A stretch of DNA of 38,648 nt from CAZJHD01 sp964545855. GTDB taxonomy: Bacteria > Planctomycetota > UBA1135 > JACQFD01. The DNA lies in the NCBI GenBank assembly GCA_964545855.1, contig CAZJHD010000040.1, positions 1-38,648 on the forward strand. The letters are read 5' to 3'. Under the pieces are notes generated by a model that was not told the DNA's origin, did not search any database, and worked only from the letters and a program-made list of their open reading frames with translations. This document shows, one piece after another, positions 31,607 to 38,648 of the stretch (the stretch's first letter is position 1; each line of letters opens with the position of its first letter). The position numbers and the translations under genes are program-made.

Positions 31607-32623
31607 TCACCAGCCCATCAAGTCGACGCGCCACGCTTCGAGCGCTTCGGGGTCGCCGTTGCGGCAGGCGTCGGCGGGCGCTTCCGGCGGAGGCGGCGAG
31701 AGAGCCGCGAGCCGTTCGAAGGCGAGCTCGCGCAGGCCCGGCTCCGAGAAGCGCACGAGGTGCCAGACCGTCGCCACGTCCTGGCCGGCGGCTGCCGCGA
31801 GGATCCGCTCCAGCAGACGCCGTCGCTCGACGGAGTCCGTCGCGCGATCGAAGTCGTGGGCCGCCGCCGCGAGCGCCGGATCGGCGAGATCGTCGACGGG
31901 CGTGCCGGGGCCGCGATTCGGATCGACGACGCACCGCGAGCCGGTCCAGACGAAGACCGTGCGGTCGCCGAATTCGAATCCGACGCGGCCGAGCGAGACG
32001 CGGAGCTCCGTCGTGCCGTCGGCGACGACCGCCATCGTGTACTTGCATCCGAGGTCGACGGCGATGCCGGCGGGCGTCCCCACCTGGAAGAGCCGCGGCC
32101 GCGCGCGCGCCGAGATCGACGCGGCGATGGTTCCGCGGTGGAGGTAGAGCTTGTGCAGCTCGGCGCTCGTCGACTCGAGGACGATCTCTCCCGGGCCGTC
32201 GACGAAGGCCTCGCCGATGTCGGCCACCTGGATGCGCGCGCGCGCGCCGTCGCCGAGCCGCAGCGCGGTGCCGGCGACGAGCCGATGGGTCTTCCCCGCT
32301 TCGAGCGGCGTCGACCGCACGATCTTCGACTTCATCATCCCGTCGAAGGCATCGATGCTCCCGGCGAGGCAGAGCACCCGGTACTCGTCGGGCTGCCGCC
32401 CGATCCGCCGGGGCGACGGGAGTCCGATCCATAGAGCGACGAACAGCAGCGCCGCCACGGCGAGCGCCGCGGCGAGACGGGGACCGGAGAACCGGCGCCG
32501 TCCGGCGCGGCGGCGCGCCTGCGGCTCCGGCGCGTCGTGACGCAGAGGCTCGAGCCGCCGCTCGAGGGCCGCGACGACCGGATCGGGCTCGCCGCTCCCG
32601 TCCCAGAGGTAGTCGCCGCTCAC
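31607..32623 (-). CDS. FecR-like membrane protein, putative anti-sigma factor
   Basis: 338 residues from GTG 32623, overlapping the sigma-factor stop as GTGA. The cytoplasmic N-terminus (about 1-48) carries S-G-D-Y-L-W-D-G and a basic stretch. One membrane helix (about 49-68) follows, then a periplasmic FecR-type beta domain (about 95-230): L-V-A-G-T-A-L-R-L-G-D-G, V-D-G-P-G-E-I-V-L-E, L-H-R-G-T-I, V-G-T-P-A-G-I-A-V-D-L-G. A helical tail completes it. By context it should hold or regulate the ECF sigma factor encoded just before it; the typical zinc-finger H-x-x-x-C-x-x-C is absent. Confidence 0.82.
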   Translation of the reverse strand: MSGDYLWDGSGEPDPVVAALERRLEPLRHDAPEPQARRRAGRRRFSGPRLAAALAVAALLFVALWIGLPSPRRIGRQPDEYRVLCLAGSIDAFDGMMKSKIVRSTPLEAGKTHRLVAGTALRLGDGARARIQVADIGEAFVDGPGEIVLESTSAELHKLYLHRGTIAASISARARPRLFQVGTPAGIAVDLGCKYTMAVVADGTTELRVSLGRVGFEFGDRTVFVWTGSRCVVDPNRGPGTPVDDLADPALAAAAHDFDRATDSVERRRLLERILAAAAGQDVATVWHLVRFSEPGLRELAFERLAALSPPPPEAPADACRNGDPEALEAWRVDLMGW

Positions 32624-33231
32624 TCGACGAGGCCCCTCCGCGCCAGCTCCTCCGTGAGGAGCTTCATGCCGCGATGCAGATGCACGCGGACGGAGCCGTG
32701 GGTCATTCCGGTGCGCTCGGAGATCTCGGGCCCCGTCATGCGTTCCACGAGCCGCATGACGAGCGTCTCGCGGTACGTGGGGGAGAGGGCCCGGATCGCC
32801 TCGAGCACCTCGCGCGCGTCCTCGCGCGCATCGCCGGAGGAGGGCGCGGGGACGCGCGTCTCGTCGAGGGGCGCCACGGGCCTTCGCGAGCGCACGCTCT
32901 CGCGCGCCACGTTGCGCGCGATCGCGCCGAGCCACGCGCCGATGCGCTCGTCGTCGCGGAGCCGCTCGATGCCCGCGAGGGCGCGCGCGAAGACCTCCTG
33001 CACGAGGTCCGCGGCGTCGCGGGGAGCGGCGTGGGCGAGGACGATGGAATGGACCATGGCGACGAATCGTTGGTGGATCCGACCGAAGGCGCTCCGGTCT
33101 CCGGCGCGCGCGCGGGCGACCCAATCTCGTTCGGCGGGCGATTCCGCGGGCGCGGTTTCGGCGTCGGAGGAGGGCGCGCTCGGGATCGGCACGGGGAGAG
33201 GAGGCGGCAACGTCCTCGCGACGGACAGCAT
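32620..33231 (-). CDS. ECF-type RNA polymerase sigma factor
   Basis: 203 residues. A Pro/Ala-rich N-terminus of about 35 residues precedes sigma region 2 (F-G-R-I-H-Q-R-F-V to D-L-V-Q-E-V-F-A-R-A-L, about 50-90) and the I-G-A-W-L-G-A-I-A-R-N part. Region 4 (about 150-195) has the helix-turn-helix E-R-M-T-G-P-E-I-S-E-R-T-G-M-T-H-G-S-V-R-V-H-L-H-R-G. There is no region 3, as expected for ECF factors. Translationally coupled to the FecR-like gene. It lies 49 nt after the small secreted protein gene on the same strand, so they may share a transcript. Confidence 0.92.
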   Translation of the reverse strand: MLSVARTLPPPLPVPIPSAPSSDAETAPAESPAERDWVARARAGDRSAFGRIHQRFVAMVHSIVLAHAAPRDAADLVQEVFARALAGIERLRDDERIGAWLGAIARNVARESVRSRRPVAPLDETRVPAPSSGDAREDAREVLEAIRALSPTYRETLVMRLVERMTGPEISERTGMTHGSVRVHLHRGMKLLTEELARRGLVE

Positions 33232-33280
33232 CGCGCGCGAGGGGCCCGCTTTCCCGTCGTTTCCTGATGGGTGGATCGCC

Positions 33281-33961
33281 TCAGACCGTGAGGAGGTGGG
33301 AGCGCGTCGTGTCGCCGGGCTTGCGCGTGTCGCGCGCGGGCGGCCGGAAGTGCACCGGAAGCGCCTCCAGCGTTCGGCGCAGCGCCGCGCCGTCGGACGC
33401 AGCGCGCAGGGCGGCCTCGAAGTGGGCGTGCTGGCGTCCGTTCGGCCCGAAGACGACGACCACGAGCGCCGCCAGCAGGCGCACGCCGCCGTCCGTCGGC
33501 GCGAGCGTCGCGGCCTTCTCGACGTAGGCCTGCCCCGCGCCGTCGTAGCCGAGGTGATGCTGCTCGACGGCGATCGAAGCGAAGCCCGCGTCGAGCCAGC
33601 GCAGAGCGTCGCCCTCGCCCGACAGGGCGGCGCGGAGTGCGCGGTCGACGAGCTTCAGCTCGAGCGTCCGCGCGACGCCGTACTCGTTCTCGCCGTCGAG
33701 GTTCTGCGCGTAGAGCACGGCGCGGCGGATCGTCTCCAGATGGAGCAGGCTGTCGCGCGATCCGTCGAGGATCGCGAGCGTCTCCTGGAGGAGCTTCGCC
33801 GGATCGGCGAGGTAGGGATTGGATCCGTCGGGCGGCTGCGCGAGGGAGCGCGCCTCGCCGATGTCGAAGCGGATCGTCTCCAGGGGGAGGCCTCCGAAGC
33901 GAGGCGCCACCGGGGACGCCGCGGCGAGGACCGCGGCGAGAGCGAGCGTCGAGAGGGTCAT
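33281..33961 (-). CDS. Exported helical-repeat protein, paralog 1
   Basis: 226 residues with a short signal peptide (about 1-16). The remainder is alpha-helical in a TPR-like pattern: L-L-H-L-E-T-I-R-R-A-V-L-Y-A, L-V-D-R-A-L-R-A-A-L, D-A-L-R-W-L-D-A-G-F, A-Y-V-E-K-A-A-T-L-A-P, H-A-H-F-E-A-A-L. It is homologous throughout to the protein at 37045-37764 and shares an upstream CTGCTAAC box. I know no function. It lies between the porin-like gene and the sigma-factor gene on one strand. Confidence 0.78.
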   Translation of the reverse strand: MTLSTLALAAVLAAASPVAPRFGGLPLETIRFDIGEARSLAQPPDGSNPYLADPAKLLQETLAILDGSRDSLLHLETIRRAVLYAQNLDGENEYGVARTLELKLVDRALRAALSGEGDALRWLDAGFASIAVEQHHLGYDGAGQAYVEKAATLAPTDGGVRLLAALVVVVFGPNGRQHAHFEAALRAASDGAALRRTLEALPVHFRPPARDTRKPGDTTRSHLLTV

Positions 33962-34007
33962 GGGCGATCTCCGGGGATGCCCGCACGTCGGACGACCGGT
34001 GCCGACT

Positions 34008-34015
34008 GTTAGCAG
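34008..34015 (-). promoter_or_regulatory. CTGCTAAC box upstream of paralog 1
   Basis: On the minus strand CTGCTAAC lies 46 nt before ATG 33961. The same octamer lies 47 nt before the start of paralog 2 (37812-37819). It could be an extended -10 element or a regulator site. Confidence 0.45.
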
Positions 34016-34041
34016 CGCGAACTGCGCGGCTCCCGCCCTTC

Positions 34042-35454
34042 TCAGAAGTCGAGCTGTGCGTAGGCGTTCGCCCGCACGGCGTTGCCGATGCCCTGACCCA
34101 CCCAGTCGGTCTCCCAGAAGATCACGTCGACGCCGGTCTTGAAGCCGGAGCCCCAGTCGGCCCGGCTGCCGACGTAGGCCGTCCAGTTCTTGCGGCGCAT
34201 GCCCGGCGAGAGATCGGCGTTGCTCGGATCGTCGACCGTCCCGCCGGCGGCGAGCGTGAGCGTCTCGGAGACGCGCGCCTGCACCTCGGCCCAGCCGCCG
34301 ACGGAGGCGATCTCCTGGCCGAGAGTGGTGTTCACCGACTGACCGATGCCGCCGCGCACGTCGCCGAGGGCCTCTCCGAACCAGGCTTCGCCCTTCGCCA
34401 GGAGATCGGCCGCGAGCGGGACCGTCACGTCGGCCCCCGCGGTCCAGGTGGTGAAGCGCCGGCGGCCGACGAAGGACGTGTCGGTCTCGAGGCGGCCGAG
34501 GAGCCCCCAGGCTCCGACCGCCAGGCGTTGCCCGTCCACCCACGACGGCGTCTCGAGCGCGGCGCGGAGCTGGCCGTGGGGCGTGCCCGAGTCGAAGCCG
34601 TCCGGGCGCGTCGACGTGAACGTGCCCGTCCCGGCGTCGAGGTCGAGATTGTCGACGGCGCCCGTGAGTCCGAGCGTGCCGCGCACCTGGAAGCTCGTGG
34701 CCTCCCTGTCCCCGCCGCTCCAGATCACGCTCGCCTGGGGCCGCCGATCGCCGAGGTTGCCGGCGTTCCACATGAGCGTCTCGGAGTTCACCCACGGCAG
34801 CAGCGGCGCGATCGTGTCCCAGTCCTGGCCCGCGCGGATCGTCACCTTGCCCAGGACGAGGTCGATGTAGGCGAGGCGGATGCGCGGCGTCTCGCGCGAC
34901 TCGGGCACGCCCGCCGGGAAGTTCGCGAAGTCGGTCTCGAGCTTCCCCTTCACCTTCGCGTCACCGATCGTTCCGGCGTCGACGTCGAGGCCGATGCGCG
35001 TCAGACGCGCGTCGAAGGCGAACTGGTCGTCGTCGCGCGATGCCGCGGCCCCGTTCTCCGGGAGGACGAAGAAGGGAATGACCGGGTTCGAGAGCCGCGC
35101 CGAGTTCCAGTAGGTGTCGAAGCGGAAGAACCCATAGAAGGTGAGCGGCTTCCCGGAGCGCGTGATCGCGGGAGCGCTCGCGGGCTTCTCCAGCTTCGTG
35201 AGCAGATCCGCAACTCGGAGGTCGAGTTGCTGCTGCACGAGCTCCGGCTGCTGCGCGCGGAGCTGCAGGAGCTCCGCTTCGAGGGCGGCATTGCGCTCCT
35301 CGCTCCTCGAGAGACGGTCGAGGACGCTTCGGATCTGCTCCTCGAGAGCGCGGACGCGATCGTCCGTCGACGGCGAGGGCTGCTGCGGGAAGGCAGGGAG
35401 CGCGAGGGCGGCCAAGGCCGCGACGCGCACGACGATGCGGAGGAGGTTGGGCAC
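34042..35454 (-). CDS. Outer-membrane porin-like beta-barrel protein with coiled coil
   Basis: 470 residues. A signal peptide (about 1-23, ending A-F-P-Q) precedes a coiled coil (about 30-82, V-R-A-L-E-E-Q-I-R-S-V-L), which may anchor to the peptidoglycan. The barrel region (about 100-470) has strands such as L-T-F-Y-G-F-F-R-F-D-T-Y, A-F-D-A-R-L-T-R-I-G-L-D-V, G-K-L-E-T-D-F, and ends A-Y-A-Q-L-D-F, a terminal Phe as in barrel-assembly signals. It resembles DcaP/oprO-like porins. The substrate is not readable. Confidence 0.8.
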   Translation of the reverse strand: MPNLLRIVVRVAALAALALPAFPQQPSPSTDDRVRALEEQIRSVLDRLSRSEERNAALEAELLQLRAQQPELVQQQLDLRVADLLTKLEKPASAPAITRSGKPLTFYGFFRFDTYWNSARLSNPVIPFFVLPENGAAASRDDDQFAFDARLTRIGLDVDAGTIGDAKVKGKLETDFANFPAGVPESRETPRIRLAYIDLVLGKVTIRAGQDWDTIAPLLPWVNSETLMWNAGNLGDRRPQASVIWSGGDREATSFQVRGTLGLTGAVDNLDLDAGTGTFTSTRPDGFDSGTPHGQLRAALETPSWVDGQRLAVGAWGLLGRLETDTSFVGRRRFTTWTAGADVTVPLAADLLAKGEAWFGEALGDVRGGIGQSVNTTLGQEIASVGGWAEVQARVSETLTLAAGGTVDDPSNADLSPGMRRKNWTAYVGSRADWGSGFKTGVDVIFWETDWVGQGIGNAVRANAYAQLDF

Positions 35455-35944
35455 GGGCGGCTCATGGACGCCCTGCAGCGATGGTGAGGAAGACCCTCGT
35501 CCTCAGGATCCAGACCGGATCCGTCCACCGGCACAGGGCCGGCTTCGGATTCAGGTCGGGTGGAGCGGAACCTGGGGTCGGACGAACACGCGGGGCGCGA
35601 GCGTAGGAGCGAGCGCGCTCCGGGGGCAACGACGTTTCTTGCATCGGCGCGCCTGGCCCCTTGCCTCCGGAGATCGCCTGCGGATAGACCTTCGCCCCAT
35701 GTCCCTCCGAGCCTCGCTCCGCATCCCGTTCTGCTGACGACGGGATCGCGTGCGCGACGACGGGCCGAGCCCGATCGCTTCGCACGGGGGACCGGTCGGC
35801 TCCTCGCCTCCCTGACGCGCGCGCCCCGGCGCGCCCGCCAGGGGACCGCAGTCGCAAGGGGACTGCGGTTGCAAGGGAACTGGGTCCGCCTCGAAGCGGA
35901 GAGCTCGCCCTCCGGGGGCTCCTCCTCCCTGCCCACGAGGCGTC
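35455..35944. other. Divergent intergenic region with a structured leader
   Basis: 490 nt with no protein gene I can support. Close to the transglutaminase start is a 9-bp hairpin (ACCGCAGTC 35845-35853 with GACTGCGGT 35861-35869). It overlaps a near-direct repeat GCAAGGGGACTG (35854-35865) / GCAAGGGAACTG (35871-35882). This could be part of a 5' leader. No riboswitch is recognised. Confidence 0.4.
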
Positions 35945-37027
35945 ATGCGTTTCGAGCACCGCACCTCCGTTCCCTTCGTTCTCGCGACCGCGCTCCTGCT
36001 CGCCGGGTGCGCCGCGTCGCCGCGCCACGCGACCTTCGCCGCGACCCATGTCGTCTCCGTGACGCCTCCGCCGGAGGCACGGAGCGTGCGACTGTGGATG
36101 GCGCTCCCGCGAGAGGACGCCTTCCAGAGCGTCCAGGCTCTGCGCGTCGAAGCACCGGCGCCCCACCGGATCACTCACGACTCCGAGGGCAACGCGTTCC
36201 TCTTCGTCGAAGCGACGACGCCGATCCCGCCGCGCTTCGAGGTGCGCACGGAGTTCCGGGTGGAACGGAGGGAGCAGGTCGCCTCCGTCGATCCGTCGCT
36301 CGCGCGGCCGCTCACGGAAGCGGAGCGCGCCGAGCACGCCCACGACCTCGCGCCGAACCAGCACGTGGTGATCGACGACGGGATCCGTGCCCTCGCGCGC
36401 GAGATCGTCGGCGACGAGCGGAATCCGATCCGTGCCGCGCGTGCGATCTACGATTGGACGCTCGGGCACGTCGACTACTGGGTGAAGGACCCGTCCCGGT
36501 GGAAGGCCTCGTCCGCCGGGAGCAGCGAGTACTGCCTCTCCACGGGGACCGGGAACTGCACCGACTTCCACTCGCTCTGGGTCGCGATCGCGCGCGCAGC
36601 GGGAATCCCGTCGCGCATCCTCTACGGCTCGTTCTTCAAGAAGGAGCTCGACGGCGAGGACGTGGACCAGAGCTACCACTGCTGGGTCGAGTTCCTCGCG
36701 CCGGGGATCGAGTGGATCCCGCTCGACGTCGCCGTCGCGGACATCTTCGACGGGGCCTTCCCGCTCACGAAGGAGAACGAGGTGCTCGTGCGGCGGACGA
36801 CGGCCGATGGCTACACGGCGCCCGATCCTCGGCTCGTCGAGTACTACTTCGGAAGCCTCGACGAGCGGCGCGTGCTCTGGAACGTCGGACGCGACCTCGT
36901 GCTCGACCCGAGGCCCGCGGCCGGCGCCCTCAGCTCCGTGCCGAAGGCCTGGGTCGAGGCCGACGGCAAGGCGCTCCCCGAGAAGACGGGCTGGACGCGC
37001 AAGCTCACCTACCGGCAGATCCGGTAG
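35945..37027 (+). CDS. Transglutaminase-like lipoprotein
   Basis: 360 residues. A lipobox L-L-A-G-C places the lipidated Cys at 22. An immunoglobulin-like N-terminal part (about 30-115) precedes the transglutaminase core: Cys205 in G-T-G-N-C-T-D-F-H, His245 in S-Y-H-C-W-V-E-F, Asp261 in W-I-P-L-D-V-A. The triad is complete. Bacterial members act as cysteine proteases, amidases or crosslinking enzymes at the cell envelope; the target is unknown. GAGG lies just before the ATG. Confidence 0.88.
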   Translation: MRFEHRTSVPFVLATALLLAGCAASPRHATFAATHVVSVTPPPEARSVRLWMALPREDAFQSVQALRVEAPAPHRITHDSEGNAFLFVEATTPIPPRFEVRTEFRVERREQVASVDPSLARPLTEAERAEHAHDLAPNQHVVIDDGIRALAREIVGDERNPIRAARAIYDWTLGHVDYWVKDPSRWKASSAGSSEYCLSTGTGNCTDFHSLWVAIARAAGIPSRILYGSFFKKELDGEDVDQSYHCWVEFLAPGIEWIPLDVAVADIFDGAFPLTKENEVLVRRTTADGYTAPDPRLVEYYFGSLDERRVLWNVGRDLVLDPRPAAGALSSVPKAWVEADGKALPEKTGWTRKLTYRQIR

Positions 37028-37044
37028 GAGGCGACGTCGTCCGG

Positions 37045-37764
37045 TCAGCGAGTCGACTTCGGGCCCGGATGCGCCTTCTCCAGGCGGGCGAGGCTCTCCT
37101 CGCCGAGGAAGTGCTTGCCGAAAGCCGTGGTGTTCTCGCGCAGGAGGGATCCCACCGGCGCGCGATCGAGGGCCGCGGCGAAGTGCGTCTGCGTCTTGGC
37201 GTTGCCGCCCTTCCCGAAGAGGCTCGTGTCGTCCATGAAGGAGGCGCCGGCGACGGCCAGGTGGATCGCGCCCTCGGACGGGGCGACGCGCGCCGCCTTC
37301 TCCAGGTACTCCATTCCGCGGAGACGGAGGGGATCACCCAGCTCGCGCAGCGCCTCGAGGAAGTAGCCCGCGTCGAGCCAGGGCAGCGCGTCCGAGCGTT
37401 CGCTCGCGGCCGCGCGGAGCGCCCGGTCGAGCAGCACCACGGCGAGCCGCGTGTTGGCACGGCCCGACCTTCCGTCGATGGAGTTCGCATGGAAGACGGC
37501 GCGTCGGAGCGTCTCCATGTGCACGAGCGCGTCCTGCGAGCCGTCGAGCACTTCGAGGGTCGCCGTCACGAGCCCCTCGGGGTCGCCCGCGAAGGGCGAG
37601 CCGTTCCCGGCCGGCTCCGCGGGGATCGTCCGCGCGTCGCCGATGCTCCAGGGGAAGCAGAGGAGCGGCGGGCCGAGCACGGCCGCGGCCGAGCCGAGGA
37701 GAACGGGAGCGGAGGCCGCCGTGAGGGCGACGGAGACGAGAGCGATCGTTGCGATGCGACGCAT
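37045..37764 (-). CDS. Exported helical-repeat protein, paralog 2
   Basis: 239 residues with a signal peptide or membrane anchor (about 1-28). It is colinear with the 33281-33961 protein: D-P-E-G-L-V-T-A-T-L-E-V-L-D-G-S-Q-D, H-M-E-T-L-R-R-A-V-F-H-A, L-L-D-R-A-L-R-A-A, A-L-P-W-L-D-A-G-Y, Y-L-E-K-A-A-R-V-A-P, T-H-F-A-A-A-L. It is convergent with the transglutaminase gene, ending 17 nt from it. Function unknown; repeats of this type mediate protein contacts. Confidence 0.78.
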   Translation of the reverse strand: MRRIATIALVSVALTAASAPVLLGSAAAVLGPPLLCFPWSIGDARTIPAEPAGNGSPFAGDPEGLVTATLEVLDGSQDALVHMETLRRAVFHANSIDGRSGRANTRLAVVLLDRALRAAASERSDALPWLDAGYFLEALRELGDPLRLRGMEYLEKAARVAPSEGAIHLAVAGASFMDDTSLFGKGGNAKTQTHFAAALDRAPVGSLLRENTTAFGKHFLGEESLARLEKAHPGPKSTR

Positions 37765-37811
37765 GGGGAACCTCCTGGGTCGGCTGCACAGGTGGTGGGC
37801 GGAGACCGGAC

Positions 37812-37819
37812 GTTAGCAG
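37812..37819 (-). promoter_or_regulatory. CTGCTAAC box upstream of paralog 2
   Basis: On the minus strand CTGCTAAC lies 47 nt before ATG 37764, matching the site before paralog 1 in sequence and spacing. This suggests shared control of the two genes. Confidence 0.45.
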
Positions 37820-37926
37820 ACCCTTTCGGAGCGCGGCCGGCGGCGACCCAGCCCGACGGTCTCCTCGGCGCGCGCGCCGTGCAGTAGCATCGACGCTTTC
37901 CCGACCCCCGTTTCGGCACGAACTCC

Positions 37927-38648
37927 ATGCTCAAGAAGATCCAGGACCTCCTCGGCGAAGACGCCTCCAAGCTGCTCCAGCACCAGTGCAAGACGATTCC
38001 GAAGGAGCGGCTCCATGCGCCGGGCCCCGACGTGGTGGACCGCGTGTGGTCGTCCTCGGATCGCTCCGTGCGCGTTCTCTCGAGCCTGCAGTCGATGCTC
38101 GGCCACGGCCGGCTCGCCGACACGGGGTACCTCTCGATCCTGCCCGTCGATCAGGGCATCGAGCACTCGGCGGGCGCCTCCTTCGCGCCGAACCCCGACT
38201 ACTTCGATCCCGAGAACATCGTGAAGCTCGCCATCGAGGGCGGCTGCAACGCCGTGGCGACCACCTTCGGCGTGCTCGGCTCGGTGGCGCGCAAGTACGC
38301 GCACAAGATCCCCTTCCTCGTGAAGGTGAATCACAACGAGTTCCTCTCCTATCCGAACAGCTACGACCAGATCCTCTTCGGCAACGTGAAGCAGGCCTGG
38401 GAGCTGGGCGCCGTCGCCGTCGGCGCCACGATCTACTTCGGCTCCGCCGAGTCGAAGCGTCAGATCCAGGAAGTGGCGGCCGCGTTCCACGCCGCCCACG
38501 AGCTCGGCATGGCGACGGTGCTCTGGTGCTACACGCGCAACAGCGCCTTCAAGAAGGACGGCATCGACTACCACGTGGCGGCCGACCTCACGAGCCAGGC
38601 GAACCACCTCGGCGTCACGATCCAGGCCGACATCATCAAGCAGAAGCT
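37927..38648 (+). CDS. fbaB: Class I fructose-bisphosphate aldolase, FbaB/DhnA type (partial, runs off the window)
   Basis: 240 codons of the N-terminal part are visible; the window ends before the stop. It cleaves fructose 1,6-bisphosphate in glycolysis and runs in reverse in gluconeogenesis, using a Schiff-base lysine. Near-verbatim E. coli FbaB segments are seen: S-I-L-P-V-D-Q-G-I-E-H-S, A-S-F-A-P-N-P-D-Y-F-D-P, Y-A-H-K-I-P-F-L-V-K, G-A-V-A-V-G-A-T-I-Y-F-G-S, R-N-S-A-F-K-K-D-G. A TAGCAT hexamer lies about 35 nt before the ATG. The gene is divergent from paralog 2. Confidence 0.93.
   Translation, partial: MLKKIQDLLGEDASKLLQHQCKTIPKERLHAPGPDVVDRVWSSSDRSVRVLSSLQSMLGHGRLADTGYLSILPVDQGIEHSAGASFAPNPDYFDPENIVKLAIEGGCNAVATTFGVLGSVARKYAHKIPFLVKVNHNEFLSYPNSYDQILFGNVKQAWELGAVAVGATIYFGSAESKRQIQEVAAAFHAAHELGMATVLWCYTRNSAFKKDGIDYHVAADLTSQANHLGVTIQADIIKQK

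Noticed and set aside
28906..33267. Very long open frame of about 1450 codons on the plus strand
   Set aside because: It runs antisense through the dipeptidase and sigma-factor regions and out of frame with the ferritin-like gene, is dominated by Arg/Ala/Pro, and shows no domain. High G+C makes stop codons rare.
1..38648. CRISPR arrays, tRNA or rRNA genes, insertion sequences, integrase genes
   Set aside because: I looked for direct-repeat arrays, tRNA arms and transposase motifs and saw none; only the ATPase remnant suggests past gene transfer.

Overview
The window is about 70% G+C, carries roughly thirty-four protein genes on both strands, and has no tRNA, rRNA, CRISPR array or intact mobile element that I can see. 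Lineage is inferred: tandem small secreted proteins with paired Cys and a P-x-D-P-x-L-V-G-R-T-F tail, an ECF sigma factor plus FecR-like pair, a free-standing SWIB protein and an FbaB-type aldolase together suggest an uncultured planctomycete-like bacterium. Another high-GC Gram-negative phylum cannot be excluded.

Most striking result: three genes contain an in-frame TGA that appears to be read as selenocysteine. Two are tandem exported thioredoxin-fold proteins (22988-23932 and 24108-25088, minus) in which the TGA occupies the first Cys of the C-P-P-C motif, giving U-P-P-C. The third (1267-1638, plus) is a three-helix membrane protein whose frame continues 55 codons past the TGA. All three TGA codons are followed by exactly 17 nt, a 7-bp stem, a 5-nt loop (CGUGA, CGUGA, CGUGC) and the other half of the stem. 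That is a shared bacterial SECIS-like geometry. It makes nonsense mutation or sequencing error unlikely and predicts selA/selB/selC/selD elsewhere in the genome.

Layout. 1-8 kb: alpha/beta hydrolase, the small putative selenoprotein, two metallo-beta-lactamase/rhodanese fusion proteins (persulfide/sulfur handling) flanking two secreted paralogs, and a ClC channel with CBS domains. 8-13.4 kb: a hydrolase lacking its nucleophile, then rnc-mfd. 13.3-18.2 kb: a minus-strand metal-uptake operon (small Cys/His membrane protein, outer-membrane barrel, binding protein, ATPase, permease). 18.2-22.7 kb: a TIGR00300 (LOR/SDH) protein, the stub of an AAA ATPase behind an AT-rich palindrome, an AtuA-type gene pair, and a membrane metallophosphoesterase. 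23-25 kb: the two selenoprotein thioredoxins. 25-31.5 kb: an unknown gene, pyrE, an agmatinase-family enzyme, an exported cyclophilin, an M19 dipeptidase, a ferritin-like protein and a SWIB protein. 31.6-37.8 kb: FecR-like/ECF sigma pair, two secreted paralogs sharing an upstream box, a porin-like barrel and a transglutaminase lipoprotein. The window ends inside fbaB.

Gene organisation is compact. Six consecutive gene pairs overlap by 4 nt, five as GTGA and one as ATGA. Several genes have a TAnnnT hexamer only 8-11 nt before the ATG and no ribosome-binding site, which suggests leaderless mRNAs.
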